Shown: positions 1 through 9,017, counted from the stretch's first letter. The stretch is 64,000 bases of DNA from Lentisphaeria bacterium UBA7640 (GCA_002483765.1 DLIO01000010.1:31524-95523), one strand, 5' to 3'. Notes: generated by a model not told the origin, from the sequence alone. Numbers and translations are program-made.

Positions 1-1
1 A

Positions 2-721
2 GCATTGATGCATTGCGCGTTTTTATTAGTAATGCGGGTCGGTGAGGTTTGTCAGGCTGCAGGTTTAGGTGCATTTCGCAATGAAATACTGATATTTTTT
101 GCCGTAGCCTCTTTACTGTTCGCGGCTATTTTTATTATTGGTCAAAAAGATTATCCACGTATGTTGGCGTATTCCAGTATTGAACATATCGGTTTGATGA
201 CACTTGGCGCGGCTTGTGGCGTTGTCGGCATGGTGGGTTCATTGCTTCACATGCTCAACCATACCATGATTAAAGGGATGCTTTTCATGATTTCCGGTAA
301 TATTCTAGCGATCTATCGCAGCCGCAATGTCAATAAAGTTGGTGGTATGCTCCAAATTAGTCCGTTGACTGGAATAATGTGGCTCGCCGGATTTATGGCC
401 ATAACCGGTTTACCGCCGTTTGGAATGTTTATCAGCAAATTGATGATCATCCGTAGCATGCTGGATTCTGGAGTCTCTCCAATAGTGTTCGTCGTGTTAT
501 TATTGTTAGTGATGATTTTTATCGGAATGTTAGTAGCTTTTATTCCAATGACTATGGGTAGTGCTCCGAGTGGAACCACGTTAAAACCATCCAATCCGCG
601 GTTGCGTTGGCTGTTGCTTCCGGCCGCAGTATTGGGGCTGATTTCGTTAATATTAGGCGTTTGTGTGCCTAATGCTATTTATCGTCTTATTATGGATGCT
701 GCGGCAATACTTAGTGGATAA
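2..721 (+). CDS. Proton-translocating antiporter-like membrane subunit (HyfF/NuoN type), C-terminal part
   Basis: The reading frame is open from the window edge, so the start lies upstream and only about 239 C-terminal residues are seen. The protein is almost wholly hydrophobic, with roughly six or seven membrane spans. It carries the family segment KDYPRMLAYSSIEHIGLM followed by a conserved HMLNHTMIKG stretch. The lysine and histidines in these spans are those expected of the proton-conducting subunits of complex I, membrane-bound hydrogenase and Mrp antiporters. The YSSIEHIG form is closest to hydrogenase-4/formate-hydrogenlyase type subunits (HyfF-like) by family knowledge. Upstream partners are outside the window, so the complex cannot be named. 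It could also be a NuoN- or MrpD-like subunit. Confidence 0.8.
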   Translation, partial: ALMHCAFLLVMRVGEVCQAAGLGAFRNEILIFFAVASLLFAAIFIIGQKDYPRMLAYSSIEHIGLMTLGAACGVVGMVGSLLHMLNHTMIKGMLFMISGNILAIYRSRNVNKVGGMLQISPLTGIMWLAGFMAITGLPPFGMFISKLMIIRSMLDSGVSPIVFVVLLLLVMIFIGMLVAFIPMTMGSAPSGTTLKPSNPRLRWLLLPAAVLGLISLILGVCVPNAIYRLIMDAAAILSG

Positions 722-816
722 ATTGGACCAGTTGACAACTTCAAACATAGTATTTTATTGAAAAACAATATCGCCACGGTATTTTATGCATAACTTTATT
801 GAAAGGAAACGACGCG

Positions 817-1521
817 ATGCATTCATTCTACAGTCCAGATATACCGGAACCTGGAATAACATTTGAACTCGATGAGCGCGACAGTAAACATCTGTTTAAA
901 ACCTTGCGTGGTCGTCGCGGTGAAAGCGTTGGACTGCTGGATGGACGCGGAACTGTCGCTTGCGCCGAAATTAGTGAAAATAATAAATTAACGGTTGTCA
1001 GCAAAACTACTGAACCGGAACCGTCGGTAAAACTCCATTTGTTGGTTGCCGCGCCACGTCGTAATCCGATGGAACAGATGTTGCGGCAATGTGCCGAAAT
1101 CGGCGTTTGGTCAATCACTCCAATATTAACAGAGCGCTCAGTGGCTCTTCCAAGCAGTGAGAATACCCCGGAACGTTGGAGAAATATCTTACTCGAGGGT
1201 TGCAAGCAATCACGCAACCCCTTTATTCCCGAATTGTCCACGGCTTTGACTCTCAAAGACGCTATCGACAAACACTGTCAAGGGCAAACCGATGCTTTTT
1301 TTGGCGCGCCTTCGGGAACTCCAATCCAACCTTTCGCCACCAGTGGCTCGCTCATTTGGATGGTTGGGCCAGAGGGCGGTTTTTCGTCTGCCGAAGAAGC
1401 AATGCTGTGTGCTTGCGGTGTTCGCCCATCTAGAATTGGGGAAAGAATTATGCGTGTCGAAACTGCTGCCATCTGTGGAGCTGCTATTTTGATCAACTTA
1501 GCCGAGGATTATGAGAAATGA
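817..1521 (+). CDS. rsmE: 16S rRNA m3U1498 methyltransferase RsmE
   Basis: RsmE methylates N3 of U1498 in 16S rRNA using S-adenosylmethionine; it is a SPOUT-fold (knotted) enzyme. The 234-residue product begins MHSFYSPD and has the usual N-terminal PUA-like part with SKHLFKTLRGRRGE. The C-terminal SPOUT motifs are present: MVGPEGGFS and then RIGERIMRVETA. The ATG at 817 is preferred over an in-frame TTG at 799, because AAAGGAAA at 802-809 sits at ribosome-binding distance. Its stop overlaps the next gene by 4 bases (ATGA), so rsmE, the lipoprotein and hpt are probably one transcript. Length is normal for the family. Confidence 0.95.
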   Translation: MHSFYSPDIPEPGITFELDERDSKHLFKTLRGRRGESVGLLDGRGTVACAEISENNKLTVVSKTTEPEPSVKLHLLVAAPRRNPMEQMLRQCAEIGVWSITPILTERSVALPSSENTPERWRNILLEGCKQSRNPFIPELSTALTLKDAIDKHCQGQTDAFFGAPSGTPIQPFATSGSLIWMVGPEGGFSSAEEAMLCACGVRPSRIGERIMRVETAAICGAAILINLAEDYEK

Positions 1522-2426
1522 AGTTTTTTATTCCACTAATTTTAGTTATTTGTTTGGTTGTCGGTTGTAACGACGGCCCGAACGAGACTTCACACCCGAT
1601 GTTTATTAAATATCGCAAAGCCTTGAATAGCCAAAAATATCCAGACGCTGCCGAGTATTTAAGACGTTACCTGAAAGTACGACCTGATTCCTGTGCGGGA
1701 CATTTGGCAATGGCGACGCTCTGCGACGAGAAATTCGACGATCAGCTGGGAGCGATTTATCATTATAAGCAAGTCTTGGAAATTGAACCACACTCGCGGC
1801 AATGCAAAGATGTAGAAGAATGGCTTAGGAACGCTGAAAAAAGATATTACTTGAAAGCAAAAAATAAATATAACGACCCTGAGGATGTTGCTGCTTTACA
1901 AAACACTCTTTACGAAGCTGAAAATATGTTAAAACTTGCCCAGAATGAAAATCGTCGCCAAGCCGTCCTGGTTAGCGAACGCCGCCAAAAAATTGTTCAA
2001 CTGGAACATGAATTAAAAATGAACGCGATTGAGGCGACCGATGTTTCGATTTTGAAGGAGCAGTTAAGAGAGTGTAATACAATGGTCAATCAACTTGAAG
2101 TTTATCGCAGTACTTTGACTCGCTCTGAAAAAGAGAAAGAAAATAGACTGCAAGAACTGCGTGAAGCCATGAAAGGACAAAATATTATTATTGAGGATTT
2201 TCGTGCCAAGCTTGAGATATCGCAAAAAGAGAACCAAAAATCGGCGCAAAACCTAACGGAACTGCGCCAGCAATTAAAAGAAACGGTCGAAGCATTGGCC
2301 GAAACGTCCTCGGAATTAGAGACACTTCGCGTCGATAGCCAAAAAACAACGACAAAAAAGCCAATAACCAAAGAAGATGATCATGTCAAAACCACCCTTC
2401 CAACTCAGAACAAAACTGTTAATTAG
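1518..2426 (+). CDS. Lipoprotein with TPR-like repeats and long coiled coil
   Basis: The 302-residue protein starts with a lipoprotein signal (hydrophobic residues 3-15, V-V-G-C with the lipid-accepting Cys at 17). Residues about 30-105 look like two TPR-type helical repeats (alternating helices with SQKYPDAAEYLRRYL and DQLGAIYHYKQVLEIEP). Residues about 110-275 are heptad-rich and charged, predicting a long coiled coil, followed by a Lys/Thr-rich tail. I infer an envelope-anchored scaffold protein; no enzymatic motif is visible. It is translationally coupled to rsmE (ATGA) and overlaps the start of hpt by about 44 bases in another frame. Function unknown. Confidence 0.8.
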   Translation: MKFFIPLILVICLVVGCNDGPNETSHPMFIKYRKALNSQKYPDAAEYLRRYLKVRPDSCAGHLAMATLCDEKFDDQLGAIYHYKQVLEIEPHSRQCKDVEEWLRNAEKRYYLKAKNKYNDPEDVAALQNTLYEAENMLKLAQNENRRQAVLVSERRQKIVQLEHELKMNAIEATDVSILKEQLRECNTMVNQLEVYRSTLTRSEKEKENRLQELREAMKGQNIIIEDFRAKLEISQKENQKSAQNLTELRQQLKETVEALAETSSELETLRVDSQKTTTKKPITKEDDHVKTTLPTQNKTVN

Positions 2427-2919
2427 TGAATATGATATTGCCAGCCGAGTCAGTGAGCTGGGTAATGATATTTCGGAATTTTATGATAACGAACCTCTCA
2501 CTATGGTTGTAATTATGAATGGAGCGATGATTTTCGGTGCAGATCTGGCGCGTACAATAACTCTACCGATTTGGCTCGATTCAATTCGCACATCATCTTA
2601 TAAGTCACTGGAGAGCAGCGGTAGCGTCGAATTCGCTTCAATGCTGAAGTTGCCGGTCGTTGGGCGACATATTTTAATTGTTGACGATATCCTTGATACT
2701 GGATTGACTTTATCAAAAGTCAAAGAAAAAATTAATGAATTAAGGCCGTTGAGTATCAAAACTTGTGTGATGCTGGACAAGCAAGTGAAGAGGATACCTG
2801 GCGGGGTAGAACAAGCCGACTGGAGTGGTTTTAAAATAAAACCACATTATATCGTTGGCTACGGACTTGATGCGGAAGAGTATTGGCGAAATCAACCAGA
2901 CATCTCTATTGTGGAATAA
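2383..2919 (+). CDS. hpt: Hypoxanthine phosphoribosyltransferase
   Basis: Purine-salvage type I phosphoribosyltransferase that converts hypoxanthine/guanine and PRPP to IMP/GMP in the cytosol. The PRPP-binding loop is clear: LIVDDILDTGLTL at about residues 104-116. The upstream flexible-loop region contains SYKSLESSGSV, and the C-terminal base-binding part is VGYGLDAEEYWRNQPDI. It has 178 residues, a typical length. Starts at 2377 and 2383 are both possible (M-I-M-S-K); the second is used here. It overlaps the end of the lipoprotein gene, which implies cotranscription. A member of the intergenic palindrome family follows the stop within 30 bases. Confidence 0.93.
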   Translation: MSKPPFQLRTKLLISEYDIASRVSELGNDISEFYDNEPLTMVVIMNGAMIFGADLARTITLPIWLDSIRTSSYKSLESSGSVEFASMLKLPVVGRHILIVDDILDTGLTLSKVKEKINELRPLSIKTCVMLDKQVKRIPGGVEQADWSGFKIKPHYIVGYGLDAEEYWRNQPDISIVE

Positions 2920-2944
2920 TCATAGCGATGAAATCTGAGTTATA

Positions 2945-2975
2945 AATTCACGCGCGCATTATGCGCGCGCTAATT
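2945..2975. repeat. Intergenic GC-rich palindrome, copy 1
   Basis: Left arm 2945-2959 and right arm 2961-2975 around a single unpaired T. The core CGCGCGCAT / ATGCGCGCG pairs perfectly over 9 bases; outside it are two mismatches and then AATT/AATT. It lies in the 183-base gap between hpt and the kinase gene (same direction). See the other copies at 13229, 25528, 28719 and 53333 and the half copy at 46654. Confidence 0.95.
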
Positions 2976-3102
2976 TCAAAATGAGATTAAAGTATTTTTA
3001 TGAGTAAAAATGTTAATAATTTAATTTTGATTTGCTTGAAGAGATTTCTGTGGTAAGTTTATACAATGTAAGTTATCATAAATAACCTAAGGTTTGAGAT
3101 TA

Positions 3103-5508
3103 ATGCGTTTTCAATGTCCTTTATGTCGTAAAGTAGTTGCAGCAGCCAAATCCCAGATGGGACAACAGCTACAATGCGGCAATTGTAACGAAATAGTTAC
3201 AGTGCCCGCTTCCCGCTTCTCGACCGGTTCGGTAATAGCTGATTTTGTTATTATGAAAGAGATCGGACGCGGCGGTATGGGCGTGGTTTATCTAGTCCAC
3301 CAACTTTCATTAGATCGTCCGGCTGCTTTAAAAATTCTCTTAGACAGCTATTGTCAAAATCCCGAATTTGTCGCTAACTTCATCAAGGAAGCTCGACTGG
3401 CCGCAAAATTAAACCATCCACATATTGTACAAGCTTATGCGGTGGGTGAAGACGAAGGCATTTTCTACTTTGCCATGGAGTATATTGACGGAGAAACTTT
3501 GAAGGATATTCTCCGCCGTGAAAAGGTAATACAAATTGACCAAGCGGTCATATTAATACAACAGGTCGCGGAAGCGCTAGATTGTGCTTGGAAAGAGCAA
3601 AAATTGGTTCATCGTGATATTAAACCAGATAATATTATGCTGACTAATAAAAACCAGGCAAAACTAGCTGATTTAGGACTTTCGCGGATCGCTGGCGAAT
3701 TTGATGCTGATGATGACGGTGACGAAGTGATGGGAACGCCACAATACATTAGTCCAGAACAACTCACTGGAGCGCCGGTTGATATTCGTAGCGACATCTA
3801 TAGCCTTGGTGCGACATTTTATCAATTTGTAACTGGAAGGTTTCCTTACGAAGGACGCAACGGCGCAGAGATCGCTAGAAAACATCTTGAAGAAGAGCTA
3901 ACTCCACCTAGTTATGTAAATAACAGAATTCCTGAATCAATTAATCAAATCATCTGCAAAATGATGAAAAAAAATGTCAACGAACGTTATCAGGATGCAG
4001 AATCGCTAGTTGAAGATTTGAGAATGTTTAGACGTGGCAAAATGCCAGGTATTGGCTTAGCGGCGCCTAAAGTTTTTTCGACACAAACAGGCGTAATCAG
4101 AATGGATTCCACCTCCTCATCAGTGCAGCTAGCTAAGTTGCGGCCGCTAGGTTCGCATAGTGGCAAAATAGAGCCTCCAGAATACCTGAAAGCCAAACTA
4201 AAACTCAAAAAAGATTTAGAAGCTGGAATAATAACCGAAGATGGTCATCCTAAGACGACATCCACGAGTATCAGTCCAATATTTTCACCGAATGACAACA
4301 CTCAGACCCAAACTGCTAACAATATAGTTCTAGATGCGCATGACCTCGAAGACTTGGAGGGATTCAAACCACGTCGCAAAGTACAGAAGGTCGCTTTAAT
4401 CATAGTTACCCTGATTCTGGTTTTAGCGGGAACGGGGTTTGCTCTGTTATATTTTACGTCATCGAAAAATGTTCAAGACAATTCAACTTCAGTAGAAACG
4501 GTTGACTTATATTCTAAAAACATTAAAGAAATCATGAAGTCTGCCGTTCCTGGACAAGAACAAAATTTCCTCAAGATGGCAGATGATTTTTTTGAGAAAT
4601 ATCCTGAACCTAAAACCACAGTACAACGAACGAATCTGAATGAATTATTGAAAGTTTTTGTTGAATTGGATGAGAAATTGCGGATCCCAGAACCACGCAG
4701 TAAAGCACGTGCAAAACACTTAAAGGAAATCGAAGTCACTAAAGAATTGGCTGAAAAACAGGCCGCCATAGCCAAGGAACAGGCAGCTGAACGACTTCGT
4801 TTGCAACGCGAAGAACAAGCGCGACGCAAACAGCTAGAGGCTGAACGGCGCAAAGAACAGGCTGAAATTCGTCAACATCTCAATCAGATTGCTGTATATA
4901 AACGTCGCCTTCCCTACGAGTTGTCGAAGTTTGTCGAAGAGGGGAATATCGCTGGAGCGGAAAGCCTTCGAAATGAAGTTATCTCAGGAGTTGAATCTTT
5001 TAGAAGTAGCGATCGGCAGGTTTTGAAGCAAGCAGCTGATTTGAAGAGCTATGCCTCATCTATTATCAGCGAATTGAAAATAGCGGAAGAATATCGAAAA
5101 TTGGTTTATAATAGTGGGACGGAACTTCGGGGAATGCAAATTGAAACAAGGATTGACGGCAAACGCTCCCTGCTCAAAGTGAATAAAATCGAAAACGGCC
5201 TAATTCAATCTCAAGATATTATCTCCGGTAAATCTGCTGATCTGAAAATTGGTGATATGGACGAAGAGCTATTCAATTCAGTAGTTTCCCGTATTGAACG
5301 CCGGCAAAAAGTTAGCGGAATAAATTTTTATCTGGATCTCCAATCTAAGAATTTTTCAGATAAGATGATCCCTCCAAATGAGTTTTGGAAAGAAAAATTA
5401 GCTGATTTTCAGCGCGACTATTTTGTTGGAAAATTAAGAGATGCTTCGAGTTCTGAGAAAGCAGAATTACGCCGCCGTTTCGGGTCACTGAAAAACTTCC
5501 CTAAATAG
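3103..5508 (+). CDS. Membrane Ser/Thr protein kinase with N-terminal zinc ribbon and C-terminal coiled coil
   Basis: Hanks-type kinase of 801 residues. Residues 5-28 carry a CxxC-x16-CxxC zinc-ribbon-like element (C5, C8, C25, C28). The kinase domain follows: GRGGMG glycine loop at 55-60, ATP-anchoring Lys77, catalytic HRDIKPDN around 170-177, and DLG in place of DFG around 190. The activation segment runs to SPEQ. A single transmembrane helix lies near residues 430-452. It is followed by an external part with a Lys/Glu/Arg-rich coiled coil (about 540-620). The ATG at 3103 is chosen over TTG 3094 because of TAAGG at 3088-3092. Kinases of this layout are common in Planctomycetota/Verrucomicrobiota/Lentisphaerota. 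The substrate is unknown. The next gene, 5 bases downstream, is a phosphoesterase. Confidence 0.92.
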   Translation: MRFQCPLCRKVVAAAKSQMGQQLQCGNCNEIVTVPASRFSTGSVIADFVIMKEIGRGGMGVVYLVHQLSLDRPAALKILLDSYCQNPEFVANFIKEARLAAKLNHPHIVQAYAVGEDEGIFYFAMEYIDGETLKDILRREKVIQIDQAVILIQQVAEALDCAWKEQKLVHRDIKPDNIMLTNKNQAKLADLGLSRIAGEFDADDDGDEVMGTPQYISPEQLTGAPVDIRSDIYSLGATFYQFVTGRFPYEGRNGAEIARKHLEEELTPPSYVNNRIPESINQIICKMMKKNVNERYQDAESLVEDLRMFRRGKMPGIGLAAPKVFSTQTGVIRMDSTSSSVQLAKLRPLGSHSGKIEPPEYLKAKLKLKKDLEAGIITEDGHPKTTSTSISPIFSPNDNTQTQTANNIVLDAHDLEDLEGFKPRRKVQKVALIIVTLILVLAGTGFALLYFTSSKNVQDNSTSVETVDLYSKNIKEIMKSAVPGQEQNFLKMADDFFEKYPEPKTTVQRTNLNELLKVFVELDEKLRIPEPRSKARAKHLKEIEVTKELAEKQAAIAKEQAAERLRLQREEQARRKQLEAERRKEQAEIRQHLNQIAVYKRRLPYELSKFVEEGNIAGAESLRNEVISGVESFRSSDRQVLKQAADLKSYASSIISELKIAEEYRKLVYNSGTELRGMQIETRIDGKRSLLKVNKIENGLIQSQDIISGKSADLKIGDMDEELFNSVVSRIERRQKVSGINFYLDLQSKNFSDKMIPPNEFWKEKLADFQRDYFVGKLRDASSSEKAELRRRFGSLKNFPK

Positions 5509-5513
5509 CCATT

Positions 5514-6314
5514 ATGAAAATTATTCATTTTTCCGATCCTCACGCTGGCGGTGGTGCTGAAGATCTGTTGGCTTACTTTGATAAACGTTGGGTTGGTGTT
5601 TTTAATTACCGCTTTCGTCGTCGTTTTCAACATGATTTAAGTTTATTAAGAAAAGCAGTGGACTATATTTTAAAAACCCGGCCTGATGTTGCAGTCTGCA
5701 CGGGAGACTTGACTTCCACTGGGCAGCCGGGCGAATTTGAGCAAAGCTTAGAAATCATGAAACCACTGCGCGGTTCTGGTATTCCACTACTTTATGTTCC
5801 TGGCAATCACGATTGCTATGTCCGTCTCCGTAAATGTCGGGAAGCGATGGAAAATTCGGTTAGGGTATTATGTGACTATGAATTCAATGATTTGCCATTA
5901 GTCAAAACTATCGGTGAAATTGATTTTATTATTGTTAACGAAAGCCGTCCGACCAATCTTTTGTCATCCCGCGGTTTAATGACTAAAAGTACTTCCGATT
6001 TTGTCGTCAATTACTGCGCTTCGCCAAAAGAACGACCACGAATCATTATCGGACATTACCCGTTGATTGAAGAACATCCCCTGCTTCGTTATCGTCATAG
6101 TTTGGGAGGGCAACGCAAGGTGGTAGCGCTGTTGCACGAACAACAAATTGATGTTTCGCTTTGTGGCCATATTCATCAGCCGTTCGCTAAAATTGATGCG
6201 AGTGGGCGCGGCGAATACAGTTCCGGTTCAGTGACCCGCAATGGCACCATCGCTGAAATCGAGTTTATAAAAGAAAAAAATATATTCAAACACCATCAAA
6301 TAAGCTTGGTCTGA
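5514..6314 (+). CDS. Calcineurin-like metallophosphoesterase
   Basis: The 266-residue protein has the full dimetal phosphoesterase motif set: HFSDPHAGG near the N-terminus (D-x-H), TGDLTSTGQ (GD), GNHDC (GNH[D/E]), IIGHYPL and CGHIHQPF (GH-x-H). It most resembles cAMP phosphodiesterase (CpdA/Icc)-like and 3',5'-nucleotidase-like members, but these cannot be separated by eye. No signal peptide, so it is cytosolic. It starts 5 bases after the kinase stop and ends 3 bases before the potassium transporter, so these genes are probably one operon. Family assignment is firm; substrate is not. Confidence 0.9.
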   Translation: MKIIHFSDPHAGGGAEDLLAYFDKRWVGVFNYRFRRRFQHDLSLLRKAVDYILKTRPDVAVCTGDLTSTGQPGEFEQSLEIMKPLRGSGIPLLYVPGNHDCYVRLRKCREAMENSVRVLCDYEFNDLPLVKTIGEIDFIIVNESRPTNLLSSRGLMTKSTSDFVVNYCASPKERPRIIIGHYPLIEEHPLLRYRHSLGGQRKVVALLHEQQIDVSLCGHIHQPFAKIDASGRGEYSSGSVTRNGTIAEIEFIKEKNIFKHHQISLV

Positions 6315-6317
6315 TTT

Positions 6318-7598
6318 ATGGATCTGATTCGCAGAAAACATCTCTGTTTGATAGCATTTTTTGCTGGAGTTATCATTATTGGAACTCTAATGCTGAAACT
6401 GCCATTCGTCACACATGTTACTGGCATTTCCTGGGAAGACGCATTTTTCACTGCGATTGCCGCAACTTGCGTCACTCACATGGGGAATTTATCGACTGCT
6501 GGATTCAATTTACCCGGACAACTTATCGTTTTAATTTTACTTCAAATCGGTGGACTTGGTATGATGTCACTAGTGGCTTCGGTGGTCATAATGATGCGCG
6601 GCATCAAAGCAGGAGAAAATATCGTTCTTGGCGCTCCACGTAGCATGTCTGCGGGAAAAATGGAGAAACTGCTGCGTACTGTTATAACTTATACTTTTAT
6701 CATCGAAGCTATTGGTTTTGTTTTTTTGACTGGAACTTTTTGGCTTCAAAAAGATTTTAATTTTCTCACTTCGGCATATTATGGTTTGTTTCATTCTGTC
6801 TCGGCATTTTGTAATGCTGGATTCACGCCATTTAATGACAGCATGATGACTGTTACTTGGATAGTAAAGTTGATTATTTCATTTTTAGTACTCGCGGGGG
6901 GACTCGGATTTTATGCAGTTTTTGATCTGTGGGAATCTTTTCATGAACGCGGTAAACTACTCATAAATACCAAACTGATCCTGATTGCGTCGGCAATTTT
7001 AGTTGTCGGTGGAACTTTGTTTTTTAAGGCTTTAGAAGGTTCAAATACATCTTGGATGGATTCATATTTCATGGTAGTATCAGCGCGCAGTTCCGGCTTT
7101 TTTAGCGTTCTTCCATCATTGATGCATAATAATTCTACTTTGGTGATAATGCTTTTGATGTTGGTCGGATGTTCACCCGGCTCGACTGGTGGTGGCATCC
7201 GCACTGTTGGCGCCTCGCTGATTTTTTTAACTATTTTAAATGCATTCAAAGGTAATGTCAGATTATTGATCTTTAAACGCGAAATTCCATTGCGCTATGC
7301 TCTAAAGTCATTTGCTATTGCAATATCGTTCATCATTACGGCGACAGTATTGGCTCTGATCACTGCTGTCACTTTTGATTTGTCTCTAAAACGAGTTGGA
7401 TTCGAAATTGTCTCGGCGTTGACAAATTGCGGGTTACCATGGGGTATTAACGGAAAACTTTTGGCAACACCACGTGGCCTGATTGCTTATTGCATGTTTT
7501 TGGGTCGTATTGGGCCGATGACAATATTGCTGTTTTTTTTGAGGGAACGAAATGCTAGTCATTTGTCTTATCCCAAAGAAAGAGTTATTATAGGGTAA
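6318..7598 (+). CDS. ktrB: Potassium uptake channel-like subunit, KtrB/TrkH family
   Basis: Integral membrane protein of 426 residues with four pseudo-repeated membrane-pore-membrane units. The selectivity-filter glycines are visible in the loops: TCVTHMGNLST, AFCNAGFTPF, SPGSTGGGIRT and ALTNCGLPWG. Length favours the shorter KtrB form over TrkH. It forms the translocation pore and needs the regulatory RCK subunit encoded next. The gap to that gene is 21 bases and holds CAGGAG. It probably mediates Na+-dependent K+ uptake in the inner membrane. It lies in a tight run with the Ser/Thr kinase and the phosphoesterase upstream. Confidence 0.92.
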   Translation: MDLIRRKHLCLIAFFAGVIIIGTLMLKLPFVTHVTGISWEDAFFTAIAATCVTHMGNLSTAGFNLPGQLIVLILLQIGGLGMMSLVASVVIMMRGIKAGENIVLGAPRSMSAGKMEKLLRTVITYTFIIEAIGFVFLTGTFWLQKDFNFLTSAYYGLFHSVSAFCNAGFTPFNDSMMTVTWIVKLIISFLVLAGGLGFYAVFDLWESFHERGKLLINTKLILIASAILVVGGTLFFKALEGSNTSWMDSYFMVVSARSSGFFSVLPSLMHNNSTLVIMLLMLVGCSPGSTGGGIRTVGASLIFLTILNAFKGNVRLLIFKREIPLRYALKSFAIAISFIITATVLALITAVTFDLSLKRVGFEIVSALTNCGLPWGINGKLLATPRGLIAYCMFLGRIGPMTILLFFLRERNASHLSYPKERVIIG

Positions 7599-7619
7599 AT
7601 TTTTCAGGAGTAAATATCA

Positions 7620-8270
7620 ATGAAAGGTAATTTTGCAGTAATGGGGCTCGGCACTTTCGGAATGAAATTGGCGACAGAACTCAGCAACGCAGGGAATTAT
7701 GTGGTCGCGGTTGATGTCAACCAGGCGCTGATTGATGAAGTCAAAGATAAAGTGGCAACCGCGATTATTGCTGACATCAGCAATCCGGAAACCATCAAAG
7801 AACTTGACGTCAGCAAGTTTAATGCAGTTATTTTGAGCATGAGTGGGCATTTTGAGAATCAGATCATCGCATTGACCCTGTTGAAGCAAGAAGGGGCGCT
7901 GAATGTTATCGCTAAAGCAAATTCTCCGTTGCAAAAACGTATTTTACTGCGACTCGGAGCCAGTGAAGTAATCCAACCTGACTTTGACGTGGCTGAGCGC
8001 TATTCAAAACGCTTGTCAATGTCTAATATTGGAGAAATGTTAGATTTTAAAGGAGGCACCATCGCTGATGTCACTGCCCCAAAATCTATGTTCGGTCAGA
8101 GTGTGCGTTCTTTAGATTTACGTAATCGCTTTAATTTGACTATCTTGTTGATTCATAAACCGGGAGAGGAAGGTTTTACCATTTGGGATCCAGACATAAA
8201 ACTAGAAGAAGGCTATCTGTTGACGGTGTTCGGAAAAGAAAAAGATATTGTAAGGGCTTTTAATGCATGA
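7620..8270 (+). CDS. ktrA: Potassium uptake regulatory RCK subunit, KtrA/TrkA family
   Basis: The 216-residue cytosolic gating ring subunit has an N-terminal Rossmann TrkA-N domain with the nucleotide-binding GLGTFGMKLATEL motif at residues 9-21 and an acidic residue (AVDVNQ) at the end of beta-2. It is followed by a small TrkA-C domain (about 135-216). It binds NAD(H)/ATP/ADP-type ligands and gates the KtrB pore (family knowledge). RBS CAGGAG is at 7605-7610. The stop overlaps the next ATG (ATGA). One RCK unit only, so it is KtrA-like rather than the duplicated TrkA. Confidence 0.93.
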   Translation: MKGNFAVMGLGTFGMKLATELSNAGNYVVAVDVNQALIDEVKDKVATAIIADISNPETIKELDVSKFNAVILSMSGHFENQIIALTLLKQEGALNVIAKANSPLQKRILLRLGASEVIQPDFDVAERYSKRLSMSNIGEMLDFKGGTIADVTAPKSMFGQSVRSLDLRNRFNLTILLIHKPGEEGFTIWDPDIKLEEGYLLTVFGKEKDIVRAFNA

Positions 8271-8728
8271 TGAAGACTCTGATTATTATGCGTCATGCTC
8301 ATGCCACCAATAGCGGATTTAACGATTTTGAACGCAAGCTAACGCCAGAAGGAGTATCTGAGGCTAGAGAAGCTGGCGAACAGTTGAAACGTGCAGGTGT
8401 CGTCCCTGATTTGATTCTTTCTAGCTCTGCGGTTCGCGCGGCGGAGACAGCAGGCAACGTTGCAACGGTACTGAACCTTTCTGACGATAAATTGATTTTT
8501 GATCGAACCATTTACAATTGTGGCGGCGAGGGCTTATTGGAGTTAATTCATCAAACTTCAGAGGAGGTCAAAACCTTGTTGTTAACCGGACATAACCCTG
8601 CGGTCAGCGTATTGGCTACAATTCTGACAGGAAACCGCCACAGCATGCGCCCAGCAGAACAAATTATCATTCGCAGCACCGCCAAATCCTGGCAAAGTTT
8701 TGATGAATTTATTGCCTATAAAGAATGA
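8267..8728 (+). CDS. sixA: SixA-type phosphohistidine phosphatase
   Basis: A short (about 153 residues) histidine-phosphatase superfamily protein. The catalytic RHAHA motif is near residues 9-13. A second conserved stretch is DLILSSSAVRAAETA, and the second catalytic His lies in LLTGHNPAVS. SixA removes phosphate from histidine in phosphotransfer proteins in Enterobacteria (family knowledge). No phosphorelay protein lies next to it here; the neighbours are KtrAB, a phosphoesterase and a Ser/Thr kinase. Translationally coupled to ktrA (ATGA at 8267). M at 8267 or 8270 are equally possible. Confidence 0.88.
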   Translation: MMKTLIIMRHAHATNSGFNDFERKLTPEGVSEAREAGEQLKRAGVVPDLILSSSAVRAAETAGNVATVLNLSDDKLIFDRTIYNCGGEGLLELIHQTSEEVKTLLLTGHNPAVSVLATILTGNRHSMRPAEQIIIRSTAKSWQSFDEFIAYKE

Positions 8729-8760
8729 TGCAATTCTGATGAACGGCATTTTTCTTTTAC

Positions 8761-8905
8761 CGATTAAGCCACGGAAGTTTCTGTTTGTATTGTCACTTTA
8801 TCGATATTTTTTTTGTTTTGTGTTGGCGGTCAAAAGTTCTGATGCTATATTGCAAATGACTAATAAATAAGTTTATGTTTTATGGGTAAAAAACGCAAGT
8901 TTTTA
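8761..8905 (+). repeat. Diverged copy A of the leuC promoter/leader/start
   Basis: This stretch aligns with 11258-11410 just upstream of and into leuC. Shared blocks include TCACTTTATCG, GTTCTGATG-TATATT and AGTTTATGTTTTATGGGTAA. It retains a promoter-like pair (TTGGCG at 8823-8828, 17 bases, TATATT at 8846-8851). It also keeps a start codon at 8882 that now opens only an 11-codon frame (M-G-K-K-R-K-F-L-T-T-L). I read it as a relict duplicate of the leuC 5' end. Confidence 0.75.
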
Positions 8906-8929
8906 ACGACCCTTTAATTTTTCGATTGT

Positions 8930-8956
8930 TTGTAACGACTATACCGTTATTATAAT
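8930..8956 (+). promoter_or_regulatory. Candidate promoter for the beta-helix protein gene
   Basis: TATAAT at 8951-8956 is a perfect -10. The best -35 partner is TTGTAA at 8930-8935 with a short 15-base spacer. It lies about 60 bases upstream of the ATG at 9018. The leader then runs through an (AAAAC)4 tract at 8984-9003 into the RBS GGGAAAGG. Confidence 0.45.
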
Positions 8957-9017
8957 TTAGTAATGCTACTAAGCATAAAATATAAAAACAAAACAAAACA
9001 AAACAAGGGAAAGGAAC

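Noticed and set aside
8984..9003. (AAAAC)4 tract as a phase-variable promoter element
   Set aside because: It lies between the -10 box and the RBS rather than in the promoter spacer, and only four units are present; noted but not claimed.
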